Numbered from the stretch's first letter, positions 1 through 10,166 are shown. The stretch: DNA of 64,000 bases from Voacanga thouarsii (GCA_026120185.1 JANUWF010001101.1:5830001-5894000); one strand, 5' to 3'. Notes: generated from the sequence alone by a model not told the origin. Translations and numbers: made by a program.

Positions 1-345
1 AATAACTTTATGAAATAATTGTAACAAATTATATACAAGTAAAATATCTAATCCAATGTTACAAAAATAAAATGGTAGACATTTAATAAGAAATGATCCT
101 AACAAAATTATCGGTTGTTCTATTCCAGACGAAATCTCAATAAGATTATTAGATGTATTTTTTTGTTTAATAAGCTTTAAAGTTTGATGGTATTCTTTTG
201 GAAAACAATCTGCTTTACATAAACAAGATCCTGATCCACTATCTATGTATGCAGCAAAATATTCTACTTTATAATATTTATAAGTAATTCCAATAGGAAT
301 ATAAATACTATAAGGACTTTTCATTTTGGTATATATATTAATTTT
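1..345 (-). pseudogene. EPRV aspartic protease, caulimovirus type, partial at window edge
   Basis: An open minus-strand frame from about 330 to 1 contains the active-site triplet Asp-Ser-Gly inside AAYIDSGSGSCLCKADCFP. The hydrophobic-hydrophobic-D-S-G pattern followed by a Cys-rich stretch resembles the protease that begins the caulimovirus pol polyprotein (family A3). In such viruses this enzyme cleaves pol and the coat precursor and is followed directly by reverse transcriptase. Here the frame leaves the window before RT. It lies just downstream of a second protease-like segment (346-800). Confidence 0.65.
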
Positions 346-800
346 CCATTATATGTTATTTTTAATCTATATGATGTTATCTGATATGGTTTTACTGTTT
401 CAAGAAATGTAGTTCCTAACATAATTTGCAATGTATCATTTTCAATGAGTAATCTTATATTAATTATTTATGTTCCAAAATTTAACAATGTTTCAACAAT
501 TTCATTTATTTCGTGGATTTCTCCATTAAAATTTGTATATTGATGCAGATGATCTAATTGGAATTTTTGTAAATTTTCACAAAATGTATGACTAATATAA
601 TTTCCATTAGCTCCCATATCTATTAATATATTGATTGGTTTAAATTGTGATCCATTAAAGTATTCACCTTTTATTTTATAATTATTTAATTCATAATTTC
701 GAGGTATAATAATTCCACTATGTGTTTTAGTAATAGGATTACTAATCACATGAGTATTAGTAAAAGATAATCTGGGTGGTAAATGATTTATAGTAATCAT
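346..800 (-). pseudogene. EPRV retropepsin-like segment with DxGA motif
   Basis: A 110-residue frame (800-468) carries ILIDMGANGNYIS, which matches the retropepsin active-site pattern I-L-I-D-T-G-A with Thr replaced by Met. About 60 residues later, across a stop near 468, the minus strand reads IMLGTTFLETV, resembling the conserved ILG-x-x-FL closing motif of badnavirus and retroelement proteases. The segment follows the movement-protein region and precedes a DSG-type protease. Two protease-like domains in a row are unusual. It could be a relic domain at the end of the CP-MP polyprotein. Confidence 0.55.
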
Positions 801-819
801 AGTTTTTTTCTTGTAAATC

Positions 820-1560
820 TAAATGTAATGGTGTTGAATCTATATCTTCTATGATTGGTAAACTAGGAACTTGAACTTGACAAACAACATTAAATAAATA
901 AGGATAATCTATTGTATCTTTTATACTAAAACAGTTATAATGATGTGTATTAGAAATTTCATATGCAATTGCATAAGTGATTGAATAAGGTCTATTATTT
1001 AGATAGAAAAAAAATCTTTTCTTTTAAAATTTTGGATTAAACTTAATGTTTTATCAAAATCTCGACCTTTAATATTATAAGCTATTCTTGGGTAGATGTT
1101 AAATTTTAATATTCGATATTGTAAATTTCCTCTTAAAATTCCTAAGCAAGCTTCTTCTCTATTTCGAATTCTATTATCCATTTTAGCTAAATCTATAGGT
1201 GTATTTAATCCTTCTTTAAATGTAGCTTTTATAATTATCTGGATTGCTCCTTTATGGATCTATCCAAGGCTATTTCTAATTTCTAATTTTAATTTTTGTA
1301 TTTTATCTTCAATATTCTTTTTTTTTTTTGTTAATAAAGGTATAATAACTTTATTATTTGTTAAAGACATTTTTAATACTCTTTCTTGGATATTTAATTC
1401 ATAATATAAATGATGTTTTTTAGGTTTTATACCTAATCTTTCTAAGGTATTAATATGAAATCGTGAATAATTTGTTAATGAAAAATTTTCTTATTGTATT
1501 TGTTTTAGTTTTCTTTTATCTATAAGGATCTCTTTATTATATTCTCTCGAAGATTCTTCT
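820..1560 (-). pseudogene. EPRV movement protein (30K superfamily), broken
   Basis: Minus-strand translation shows the caulimovirid movement-protein signature. There is a GAIQIIIKATFKEG segment (about 1250-1211), then a PID..MDNRI segment and an open frame from 1181 to 999 with GILRGNLQYRILKFNIYPRI. These correspond to the G-A-I-x-I-x-I-x-x-x-F-x-x-G, D-x-R and K-F-x-x-x-P blocks of the family. The protein moves virus through plasmodesmata as tubules. In-frame stops lie upstream of the GAIQ block and after 1000. It lies downstream of the coat protein on the same strand. Confidence 0.7.
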
Positions 1561-1730
1561 TCATTATCTATTATTGGATTTACTTCAGTAATCTCTGTAC
1601 TACTCATCTTCTGATGTTTTAGTATATTCTGTATTAGTTAAGATAAAAATACTTTCATCTGTACTTAATTCTTCACAATTATCTATTTGAATAAATTCTC
1701 CTTCTTTAATCATTTTTTGAATATCTTCAT

Positions 1731-2252
1731 CTATATCAATTTTTTTTTTATTTTTCTCAAATTTTTTAGGACATCGATTTGCATACCAATTTCTTTACAA
1801 TAATAACATTGATATTCTTTTACATTTTTCTTCTTTCTTTTAAAGGTTGGTTTCTTAGGGTTCTTATATTTTTCCTTTTTATAATATCTAGTTTTTCTTT
1901 TCTTAAAATATCTTTTCTTATATTCTTTTCTCTTTTTATATTTTCTCTTTACTTTCTTATAATAATAAGGGCTATCACATCCTATCATTAATGGTAATTT
2001 TGGTTTATCACGAAAAAAAAGATATCTTTTTCCTTAATCCTCTAGTTAATTTTGCTAATATGGCATCTCTATACCATTCACTTAATTTATCTCTACAATG
2101 GGCAATTCTTTTCGCTAATGTATCATTATCTCCTGGTTTGTATGTATCTATTAACTTTTGTCCCCAAGGGTAAGGTATCTTTGTAAAGAATAAAGGTAAA
2201 TAAGTTTGTGTATTAGGTTCTTGGTTATAAATATGATAGTAATAATCTTGGA

Positions 2253-2298
<46 letters not shown>

Positions 2299-3675
2299 CT
2301 ATCAATTTCACACATATCACAAAGTTGTAATCGTAATAAAGCAATTTTTGCGCGGTTAATGGATCTTTAAAGAAATTTCCTTCTCCTAAAAATTCAAGCT
2401 TTAATACTTCTGTTGCCTTTGTAATAATATTAGATATAATATAATCAGTATCAAATACAGTACGAATAATATCTTCAAAAACATTTTGCCAATATCTAAG
2501 TGCACTATTAAGCAGACTTCTTTGTATACAATGTCTTACAAATTCTTTATCCAATTTATTAACAGTAACGGCTATCCTCACAGCTGTTTCCCACTTATCT
2601 ATTGCTTATTCAACATTAGCAATACAATCTATATCCAAATATATCCCAGATGGATTAATAGGTTCAACTCTCATTTTTTCTAAAGGGGTAAATTTATCTG
2701 TTTGATGTTGCATAACAAAACTCAATCCTGCATATCCTTTAATAGGTTTATCAAAAGCCTAAGATGGATTTTTACTTGTACTAAGAATATTAGAAATGTT
2801 TAGATTATATTCAGGATTAAATTCTGGTTTAATTTCTATTATTTCAAGTTTCAAATTTATAAAATTATTTTCCATATTCATGTCTCCTATCTTTCTTATT
2901 AAGTTTTCCATGTCTGATGGAATCTCATCTGTTTCAAAATTATTCATTTCCTTTGTAACCTTTAGGGATGTTCATTTTTTCTATGTGTAATAATAAATGA
3001 ATTTTCTTTTCTCCTGGGACTATTATTCTTGTCTCTTTTTCAGTTTCTGTGATTATTTCTTTTTTCTTTTCTCTATCTTTTTGCTATAATAAGGTTCTTA
3101 TTAACGTTGTCATTTTATCTATTTCTAATATTATTGTTTCACCATAACTAATAATTATTTTTTGTAGTTCTGTTAAATCTTTATCTAATTTAGTAGACAT
3201 ATCTTGTTCTGTTAGTCTAGTAAATTTTTGTTTATCCATGATCTTTTGTATTACTAGATTCTCTTTTATCAATCTTTGATGATTCAATTATATCTGAATC
3301 AGTAAACTGATCTAAAAAATTTAAGAAATTGATTGATTCAATCGTATCAATTTGTTTAAAATCTTCTAATCTGGGACTATGACCCTTCCTATATCTTACA
3401 CTATTGCTTAAAACATCTGAAATTTTTGTAAGCATGTATGTTCTTAGAGGAAATAATGGTAATATGACTTTTATATCTTCTGTAAGTCTTTTAAATTGTC
3501 TTTCTATTTTTTCAATATCTTCTAATTTAGGTTGTTACCTCGTGGGTGGTTTTCTAGGCATTATTAATCAGATCTATATCCTCAATCAAAATAATCTATT
3601 TGGTTATTATCCGAATAAAATTGTATTTGGTACTTTTGAATTATTATTCCATTCTTGTTCATATCTATGTTCAAA
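1731..3675 (-). pseudogene. EPRV coat protein region with basic tail and half zinc knuckle
   Basis: Several overlapping minus-strand frames (3435-3232, 3287-3084, 2947-2759, 2581-2225, 2298-2008, 1988-1731) form one degraded coat-protein-like gene. Recognisable parts are a core with FTKIPYPWGQKLIDTYKPG (about 2190-2130), an RDKLSEWYRDAILAKL helix, a Lys/Arg/Tyr-rich basic tail (about 1960-1830) and CYYCKEIG, the first half of a CX2CX4HX4C knuckle. The knuckle's His and last Cys are lost in a frame change at about 1790. Capsid proteins of this family use the basic tail and knuckle to bind RNA during packaging. An AC microsatellite at 2255-2297 also disrupts the frame. Confidence 0.65.
2255..2297. 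repeat. (AC)n microsatellite inside EPRV coat region
   Basis: About 21 uninterrupted AC units lie within the coat-protein frame, giving a spurious Cys-Val run on the minus strand. They mark post-integration decay at host mutation processes. Confidence 0.95.
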
Positions 3676-3912
3676 TTATGTAAAATCTTCGTCAGAAATA
3701 TCTTGAGTTTCATAGAAAGTTATGTGAAAATCTAGTGAAGTTGTTGATTCTACTAATTTAATATCTAAATTATCTAGTTCGAGTAAGGCTCTGATACCAT
3801 TTTCTTCAGCCGAAAATTGTCGGTTCAACATAAATACATTTCTGGGTATGTTAACTTGGTATAGTATAACTATATCTAAATGATATAATGAAATTATAGA
3901 GATTATAATCAT
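3676..3912 (-). pseudogene. EPRV 5'-proximal ORF of the CP-MP polyprotein (contains primer site)
   Basis: This 78-residue minus-strand frame is the first ORF after the leader and contains MLNRQFSAEENGIRALLELD. The codons for NGIRA are the tRNA-Met primer-binding site itself, so coding and priming overlap here. It ends at 3676 and coat-like frames follow. Its function is unknown; by position it is the N-terminus of the first large viral ORF. Confidence 0.5.
3787..3799 (-). promoter_or_regulatory. EPRV primer-binding site (tRNA-iMet)
   Basis: The minus strand reads TGGTATCAGAGCC, a 13-base complement of the 3' end of plant initiator tRNA-Met, which primes minus-strand DNA synthesis in plant pararetroviruses. 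It lies downstream of the stem-loop leader on the transcribed strand. Confidence 0.75.
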
Positions 3913-3972
3913 TCAAAATATGGAAGTAGTACCATAATCAAGAGTTATACTATCAAACTATTATAATATCAT

Positions 3973-4120
3973 AAGCATAAAGAGTCCATTATGCTTCCAT
4001 ACCTGAGTTTCTTTTGGACCTTAACGATACCGGGTTACACCTCAGGATTTTTAACAGGAATTCCAGCCCCAACCTGTGTGAGTTACAAATAGGTAACTTC
4101 CCTAGGCTCCTTTAGTATCG
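3973..4120 (-). promoter_or_regulatory. EPRV leader stem-loops
   Basis: A hairpin has 8-bp perfect arms (3973-3980 with 3989-3996). Beside it lies a nested structure of three paired segments: cgatac 4025-4030 with gtatcg 4115-4120, gttac 4034-4038 with gtaac 4093-4097, and acagg 4054-4058 with cctgt 4073-4077. Caulimovirid pregenomic RNA leaders are known to fold into a large stem-loop used for ribosome shunting. The pairings are read directly; the role is inferred. Confidence 0.5.
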
Positions 4121-4252
4121 CAAAGCACAGCTTGTGATCGTTTCCTACTTCTTGCGTACGAAGCTTAGGTTAAAAAGCACAGTATGCCTTTAAGGCTAAT
4201 GATAATATAAAAGGTTAATAGCTTGGCTCTTGAAATGATACCAAAGAAAGTA

Positions 4253-4379
4253 TTTATTTCATAGTGAATATATTACAAGAGGTAGAGAGAAAAATTACAA
4301 GATAGCTATAGTTTAGGAAACATGAGAGCTGGTGGATCTCCTGATGATCCCATTTCTTCTTCTATATACATTTTTATAG
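4253..4379 (-). promoter_or_regulatory. Candidate EPRV TATA box and poly(A) signal
   Basis: On the minus strand CTATAAAA (4379-4372) is followed about 115 bases later by AATAAA (4258-4253). In caulimovirids the TATA box, start site and a downstream poly(A) signal lie close together and define the terminal repeat of the pregenomic RNA. In this AT-rich sequence such matches also arise by chance. Confidence 0.35.
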
Positions 4380-4399
4380 ATGGATTTTGGACTTCAAAA

Positions 4400-5680
4400 G
4401 CTTATCTATTATATTTAAGAGGTTTATGTTTGTTGTTAATGCTGGTTGAGTCATCTCTTATCCTTTGCTGAGTCATTTGGCTTTTTTGCAATTATTGTTA
4501 TCTTCATCTTCTTCATTTGTCTACTAGCAATAAAATCTTCCAGCTATCTTCTATTCATCATCGGACCCTCCTAGAAGATGTACACTTGTATGGCTAGTCT
4601 CTGAATGCTCGTCTGCATCACTAGACCCACTGATTTTCTAAGGAGTGCATGCTGGACAAATACCTTCTTTATGTTTTCTGAATTGACAAATTTGGGTTTG
4701 TGCCTGAGGAATTAACTCTATAATTCCTTTTTCTAGGAATTTTATCTTTGTTTGTAAATATCGTTATGCATTTGGGGGAGTCTTCTTAGCTGGACTGATC
4801 ATGACTAATAAGTGCATCTTTTTCCCTCCATATGTGTGAAATCCTTTTTTGAAGGCACCTTCTATATTCTACAAAACTAATCTTTTTCCAATTACCCTTC
4901 TGTAGTGAATATCAGATTCCTCAAATCTTTGATATTCTTTGGCATTATTAGTTTGACTAGAATAAGGGTAAGCCTTTCCAACTTGTATAAAGTGGAATGC
5001 TGGATATCTATCATCTTCGTAAAAATCAGGGCCGACAGAGACAAATTTTAAGTATAAAATATCATTTGGAGTAATAGTAGGATTGTGGATATAAAAATCT
5101 TTTACCCTTTCTTGTATCCAAAAGGGTAACTGGGATATTTCTTCAAAATTTGACAGTGATAAATAAATTAAATTTATGGCACCGAAATCGTACCAATATC
5201 TTATCTTTCTGGGAGAGAAAATTGTAAATAATTTATTCTTAGATATACTCCAGTAAAATTCAAGTATTGAGTCTCAGTATTTGAGAGACTATAGAGTTCT
5301 CTCATTATCTGTTGCTATATTTCCATGACGGAGTATCTTTGGGGAGATTTTAGAGGAGAACATAACTAATTTCTCATTTTGTGGTCTAAGTGAAGTCTCT
5401 TCTTCTTTCTCTTTTCGTGGGGCCTTAGAACAATATCCCATATCTTGTATCTCTGTCTTATCTAAAAAATATATATTTTTATTAATTTATTAGTTATTTC
5501 AAAATTATTTATTCTAGTTTTAGTCATCTTACTTTCAGACATTAAGACATCTGTGACTTCCTCTGTCATACCTAGGAATTGAGCAATGTCTATGATATCT
5601 GAAATATTATCTTGAATGCTTAAAACTTGTTTCTCCATATCTTCTAAAAGCTTAAGTATCCATTGCTTTTGACTGGGCAT
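4400..5680 (-). pseudogene. EPRV ORF after pol (transactivator/viroplasmin position), broken
   Basis: A minus-strand ATG at 5680 opens a 72-residue frame (MPSQKQWILKLLEDMEKQ...) that overlaps the end of the RNase H frame. After a gap, a longer frame runs from about 5210 to 4870 and includes LPFWIQERVKDFYIHNP and RRVIGKRLVL. Further broken frames to 4400 include a Cys-rich ICPACTP and an acidic Ser-rich stretch. In cavemo-, solendo- and caulimoviruses this position holds the translational transactivator. I do not see a clear viroplasmin motif, so the call rests on position. Confidence 0.45.
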
Positions 5681-5689
5681 CCCAGGTTA

Positions 5690-7141
5690 AAATATCTACT
5701 AAAATATTTTTGTTAGTTTTAATAATCTCAATATCGAATTGGTATTAAGCTAATAACGTTAGCCACCTAATTAATCTTTTATATTCAAATTTAGAGAGTA
5801 AATTATTTCTAATAAAGGCTTCAACTTGAGTATTATCTGTTCAAAGTAAAAATCTTTTAGGCAACAAAAATAATAAAATTTCTGACAACTTTTTACAACA
5901 ACTAATAATTCTTTTTCATTAATATGATATCTTTTTTTAGTTTCATTAAACATTCCAGAACAATATCTACATACTAATTCTTTATCTTCATCCTTCTTTT
6001 TTAATGCTCCACTCTAATAATTTTTTGAAGCATCGGTTTCTAAAATTAAATCATCTGTTTTAGAGGGTAATTGTAACTTAGGTAACATAGAACATATTTG
6101 CTTAATCTTTCTTACATGAGTTTCTAAAGTAGAGTCAAAACGAAATATCTTATTTTGTTTTAATAAATTCTGTAAGGGTTGTTTTAATTTAGCAAGGTTT
6201 TCTATAAAGTTTGAAGCATAATTCAATACTCCTAAACAATTTTGAACTTGTTTTTTATCTAATAATTTATTTGGGAAATTCTTTAGCTTTTCTAAAATAT
6301 GAGGTTGTAATTCTATTCCTTTACTATCTATCATCATCCCTAAAAATTCTATTTTTTCTTGTATTAATTTTACTTTCTTTTCAGAGAGAGCTAATCCATT
6401 TTTAATACATAAATCACAAAAAACATTTAAATGCTTAATATGAGATTCTATAGTATTAGAAACTATTAAAACATAATCGGCATAAACAAATATAAAATTA
6501 TAAGAATTAAATATATTATCCATTTTTCTCTAAAATATCTTAGGTGCATTTTTTAATCCAAAAGGTATTACTAGCCATTTATATTGTCCTTGAGGAGTAA
6601 AAAAAGAAGTATATTTAATACTATCTGGGTCCATTTTGATCTGCCAACATCCACTTTTACAATCAAATTTAGAAAATATCTTTTTATTTCTTGTCCAATT
6701 TATTAAAATTTCTTTATGAGGTAAAAAATAACCATAAAAATAGTATTATCATTTAATTTTTTATAATTAATTGCCATTCTAGCTTTTCCTCTAACTATCT
6801 CTGCATGTTTGCTTACAATAAATCCTGGAGAGCTTTGTAGTGAATTACCTTCTTGTATTAGATGGGCTTCTAACAATTCTTTTAATTGTATATTAAATTT
6901 TTTTTTGGTCTTCTTCATTATATCTCATTGGTTTAACTGTAATTATTTTAGTTTTATCTATCATTTCTAATTTAGCAATCATCTTATTTCTATCCCAAAA
7001 TTATATAGGATTATCAGTATAACATTGTCTTAATTTTTTTTTAATATTTTCTATATCAATATCTAAGAGTCTTAATTCAATTTGATATTGTAATAAAGGT
7101 GTTCTTTTTGGAAAAATTAATTTTTTACTATATCTAATATT
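5690..7141 (-). pseudogene. EPRV reverse transcriptase-RNase H, inactivated
   Basis: Frames 6918-6703 and 6523-6014 cover the RT palm and 5953-5771 the RNase H. Visible blocks are LLEAHLIQEGNS..SSPGFIV, ARMAINYKKLND, FVYADYVLIVSN, EKIEFLGMMIDSKGI, then ETDASKNYW and KRYHINEKELLVVV, ending with a YQFDIEIIK..NILVDILT-like C-terminus. The catalytic F/Y-x-D-D box reads YADY, so the second metal-binding Asp is gone. Stops and frame changes separate the pieces. In a virus this enzyme copies pregenomic RNA into DNA. The N-terminal end is cut at the microsatellite at 7143. Confidence 0.85.
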
Positions 7142-7142
7142 G

Positions 7143-7143
7143 T

Positions 7144-7189
<46 letters not shown>

Positions 7190-7234
7190 GTTTGTGTGTA
7201 TATATGAATATGTATGTTTAGATATATATGTCGG

Positions 7235-7270
<36 letters not shown>

Positions 7271-7560
7271 TATGAACATACATATACAAATATGTATGTT
7301 TATATGAATATGAATATATATGAATATTTATACATATTACTATATTTCATCTTACTATGCACACACACACACTTAGTAAGATGAAATATAGTTATAAGTA
7401 TAGATATTCATATATATATTTGAATACATATTCATATATATATATATATATATATAGTTATGTACATATATTCATTTACATATTCATATAAATGTATACA
7501 TAAATATAAATATATGTATATATATATGTATATATACAAATCATTTATTAAAAAGATGAT
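7143..7560. repeat. CA/TA microsatellites with large palindrome
   Basis: Low-complexity (CA)n, (TA)n and TATG-rich DNA. It includes a perfect 19-bp inverted repeat, 7339-7357 with 7374-7392, around a short (CA)n loop. Imperfect pairing extends outward for at least 18 more bases on each side. Bases 7561-7725 are plain AT-rich DNA in which I see nothing. Confidence 0.85.
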
Positions 7561-7756
7561 ATAATTAACAATATATAAAATTTTAAAATTATATAAATGT
7601 ACAAAATAATTTATTATATTGAGTAATATTGTTTAATATTAAATTTATTATGATTATTATTATTTTTATAATAATTATATTTTTAAAAAATAAAATGAAT
7701 GTTTAGAATAGCTTTATAAAAAAAAGGATTGAGTCAAACAAGTCACTTAGCCCAAC

Positions 7757-8741
7757 TAGAGCTGTCAAAATGTACTAAGCTCATGGGTCAGGCCTGACCT
7801 ACAAGTAATATGGGCTGGGGTAGGTAGCAATTTTTCAGGCCCATATTTCAATTGGGTCTATTTGGCCCGGCCCATAAAGCCCATGGGTTCAGTGGGGCTG
7901 GGCTAGGCTTGGCCCATGAGCCATCTCTCTCTTTTTTTTTTTTTTAATTTTCAAATTCAAAAAATACAAAAGTTTTAAAAGTCAAAACCACATACTAATT
8001 ATAGATGATGATGATAATATTTAACAACTTTTAATTTCTTTAACTAGTTAATAATTAGTAAGTATAATACTAATTATATTCTTCTTTCTTATTATGATTT
8101 GTGATTATTAGATGAACAATCTGACCTTGAAACAGTCATGTCAAATATATCATCGTCAACAGTAGATTCAAATAAAATCATTGAAAAAATTTTAGATGAT
8201 TAAAGAATGTGTATCTTTTTGGCACACTGACAGTATGAGCAACATTTTTCGCCTTTCATGACCTTTTTATGAAATTGTGAAACAAATATTGATTTTAACT
8301 TTGATGTTTCTAAATTTGAACTTTTAAATTGGATTACTATATTTATATGTTTGAGAGTTATGGATTTAATATGTGATTTGTGATGTTTAATTCTCGGACT
8401 TGTTAAAATTGTAAATTTATGTAGAATTATGCGCGTAAAGTATAATACATAAAATATGTTTAACATATTATTTGATATTTATATTTTATTTTAAGTTACA
8501 ATTTGATTCATTATATTTGTACTAGAGTTTGAAATTAAATACTAAAAAATATAAATATGGTATGAATTTTTTTAATAAATATTATTTATATATAAATGGC
8601 ACATGGGCTAAGAAAGGCTGGGCTGGGCTGGGCTATGCTTAGAATTTTACAGCCCATCAAAAAAATGGGATGGCCCGTCCCGGCCAATATTTCTGCCAGC
8701 CCACGTGGGCTAGGTCGGGCTGGCCCATTTTGATAGTTCTA
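7757..8741. mobile_element. Non-autonomous hAT transposon, 985 bp
   Basis: Terminal inverted repeats are TAGAGCTGTCAAAATG at the left and, inverted, TAGAACTATCAAAATG at the right (14 of 16 match). This is the TAGRG-type end of plant hAT/nDart elements. The flanking 8 bp are agcccaac (7749-7756) and agccaagc (8742-8749), a target duplication with two differences. Subterminal regions are rich in GGCCC/GGGCT motifs, as is usual for this group. The inside is AT-rich. One 88-codon minus-strand frame (8466-8200) ends with a Cys-x-x-Cys that could be a BED-finger relic, but this is weak. Confidence 0.75.
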
Positions 8742-8820
8742 AGCCAAGCGGTTAAGTATGCAACCTCCAAGCGTTCGAACCAAATAAGACAGGAAGATTG
8801 CCACCCAATTTGAGGGTATA

Positions 8821-8965
8821 ATCTAGTGTGCCCGGTCCATGAGGATGGCTGTGCACCCTAAAGAGAATGCGATCTAGCGTGCCTGTTCCACGAAGAGGAT
8901 TGCGCACTGGTGAATTCGATTCAGTACTCCTGGTCCACAAGGAGGTTTGCGGTCCACAGTTCAAA
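8821..8965. repeat. Triplicated ~48-bp motif in SINE body
   Basis: Three diverged units begin at 8821 (atctagtgtgcc), 8872 (atctagcgtgcc) and 8919 (attcagtactcc). Each is followed by a ggtccaTGAGGAt-like block and a gcgcac/gcggtcc block. Confidence 0.55.
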
Positions 8966-8979
8966 AAAAATTAAAAAAT

Positions 8980-9461
8980 TTTTATTTTAATTTTTTTTAA
9001 TAATACTTTAGCAAGGAATTTGTTTTGTTGCCATTGACCCCTTTTGGCGACGAATTTGTTTATATTCGTGACAAATATTTTTGTCACTATGAACCCCTTT
9101 CGGTGAAGAACTTTTTTGTATTTGCGACGATTGTCACAAAAGTAATATATTTTCTCACCATAATATTTAATTTTTATATAAAATTATATTTTTAGCAACG
9201 AAATTTTAGTGAATTTTTTTGTAGCTAAAAATCAACATCAGTGACAAAACTACAATATTTCCTAGCTAAAGGGCACTCATTGGCAACAAAATTCAGAATT
9301 TACTTGCCAAGAAGCTTTGGCGTTGGTGCTTCAGCGATAACCTGGCGAGGAAGTTGTTTTTGTTGCTGAAGGCTTTGGAAGGGCTTTAGCTATAAAATTT
9401 TGGGATTTAGTTAGGCAATTATTTTGTTACAGAAGGCTATTTTTTTTTTTTTTTGGTAGTA
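8980..9461. mobile_element. CACTA-like transposon end or MITE fragment
   Basis: Many short direct and inverted motifs of the type gcgacgaa/ttcgtgac and gcaaggaa occur, typical of CACTA subterminal regions. The right edge (about 9461) reads, inverted, CTACTACC followed by a long A run, one base away from a CACTACC terminus. I see no left end, so it is probably truncated. Confidence 0.4.
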
Positions 9462-10166
9462 GGTACTATAAAATTTCAACATGTTAAATTTGATTCTGAA
9501 CTGCCCTTTTGTGGGAAATGCAACAGATTCGGGCACTTATTGAAGAATTATCTTGGTAAGAAAGTTCAAGTTAAAGTGGAGATGACACGAAAATCGAAGA
9601 AATCTCTGGACAAAGGCAAAGTTGTGTTACTGGATAGGCCTTCTACTAAGGGAGCAACAGACCTTGGCCCTAGGAGCATTGTGACTACTCCTGTGCCCAC
9701 TCAGGTTGGTAAGTTCCTAGGTCAATGGGTAGAGGTTGGCCCTTTAGGGGCGAAGAATGATATGGTTCAAGGGGTTGAGCAGGGTCCTTCAATGTTCACT
9801 AGGCAATTTAAGAGGTGGTGCCACATCATCATACTACAGCCAAACAAACACAAAATAAGACTTATCCTCCTGGTTTTCACCGTTCCCATTCATTATCTGA
9901 TATTAATGGCTGGCTAACTTTGACATAGACTGCCTCTTTGTTGAGGCAAGGGTAAGGCTAAAGGAGAAATCCAAAGAATCAGTCCGGAGAGCACCTAAGG
10001 CAGGGGAATCTTTACAACATGGTAGGGCTAAACAATACTTTGGGCTGACATATAAATCTGGTTAAGCTACTACCTAGGGACTAAAGATAAACAAAGAACA
10101 TGCCAAGAAGAATAAAGAAATCATTGATAAGAAGATTGGGGCAATTCAGGCTCTATCAAGTCAAAC
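9453..10166 (+). pseudogene. LINE (L1-type) ORF1 fragment with zinc knuckle
   Basis: The 154-codon frame to 9917 contains LPFCGKCNRFGHLLKNY, a CX2CX4HX4 knuckle whose last Cys is Tyr. It is followed by basic, Ser/Thr/Pro-rich sequence. Plant L1 ORF1 proteins carry exactly such a C-terminal knuckle and bind LINE RNA. The N-terminal part is missing, cut by the CACTA-like end at 9461, and frames are broken after 9917. The link to ORF2 is supported by the endonuclease start at 10167 on the same strand. Confidence 0.6.

Larger units (their letters stand above)
1..7141 (-). mobile_element. Endogenous pararetrovirus (Caulimoviridae), decayed, circularly permuted
   Basis: Minus-strand fragments of a caulimovirid genome occur in the order RT-RNase H (7140-5690), an ORF in the transactivator position (5680-4400), leader with primer site (4380-3680), coat protein with basic tail and zinc knuckle (3675-1731), movement protein (about 1560-820) and protease (800-1). 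Coat protein before movement protein is the order known in cavemovirus- and solendovirus-type genomes; badnaviruses and petuviruses have movement protein first. RT lies upstream of the leader, and a second RT would be expected beyond base 1. This fits integration of a circular or concatemeric genome. Stops, frameshifts and microsatellite expansions break every ORF, so it is an old non-functional copy. The high-coordinate end stops at the CA/TA microsatellite at 7143. Genus assignment is inferred from gene order only. Confidence 0.85.
7725..8970 (+). mobile_element. tRNA-derived SINE split by a hAT element
   Basis: A pol III type A-box core (AGCCAAGCGGTTAAG at 8742) is followed 29 bases later by a B box (GCGTTCGAACC, 8771-8781), then about 190 bp and an A-rich tail near 8962. 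The expected 5' part with the alternative A-box start (cttagcccaac) lies at 7725-7756, left of the hAT element, so the hAT appears to have landed in the A box. SINE family unknown. The start is approximate. Confidence 0.5.

Noticed and set aside
1096..1404. 102-codon plus-strand ORF
   Set aside because: It is the reverse-strand shadow of the viral movement-protein region.
2008..2298. Frame with a Cys-Val repeat fused to a coat-like segment
   Set aside because: The Cys-Val run is an AC microsatellite; only the downstream part is viral.
8200..8466. 88-codon ORF in the hAT element as a transposase
   Set aside because: Only a Cys-x-x-Cys resembles a BED finger; no dimerisation domain or catalytic region is visible.
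8742..8781. Possible tRNA gene (A and B boxes)
   Set aside because: Spacing between boxes is too short and no acceptor stem forms; it fits a tRNA-derived SINE.
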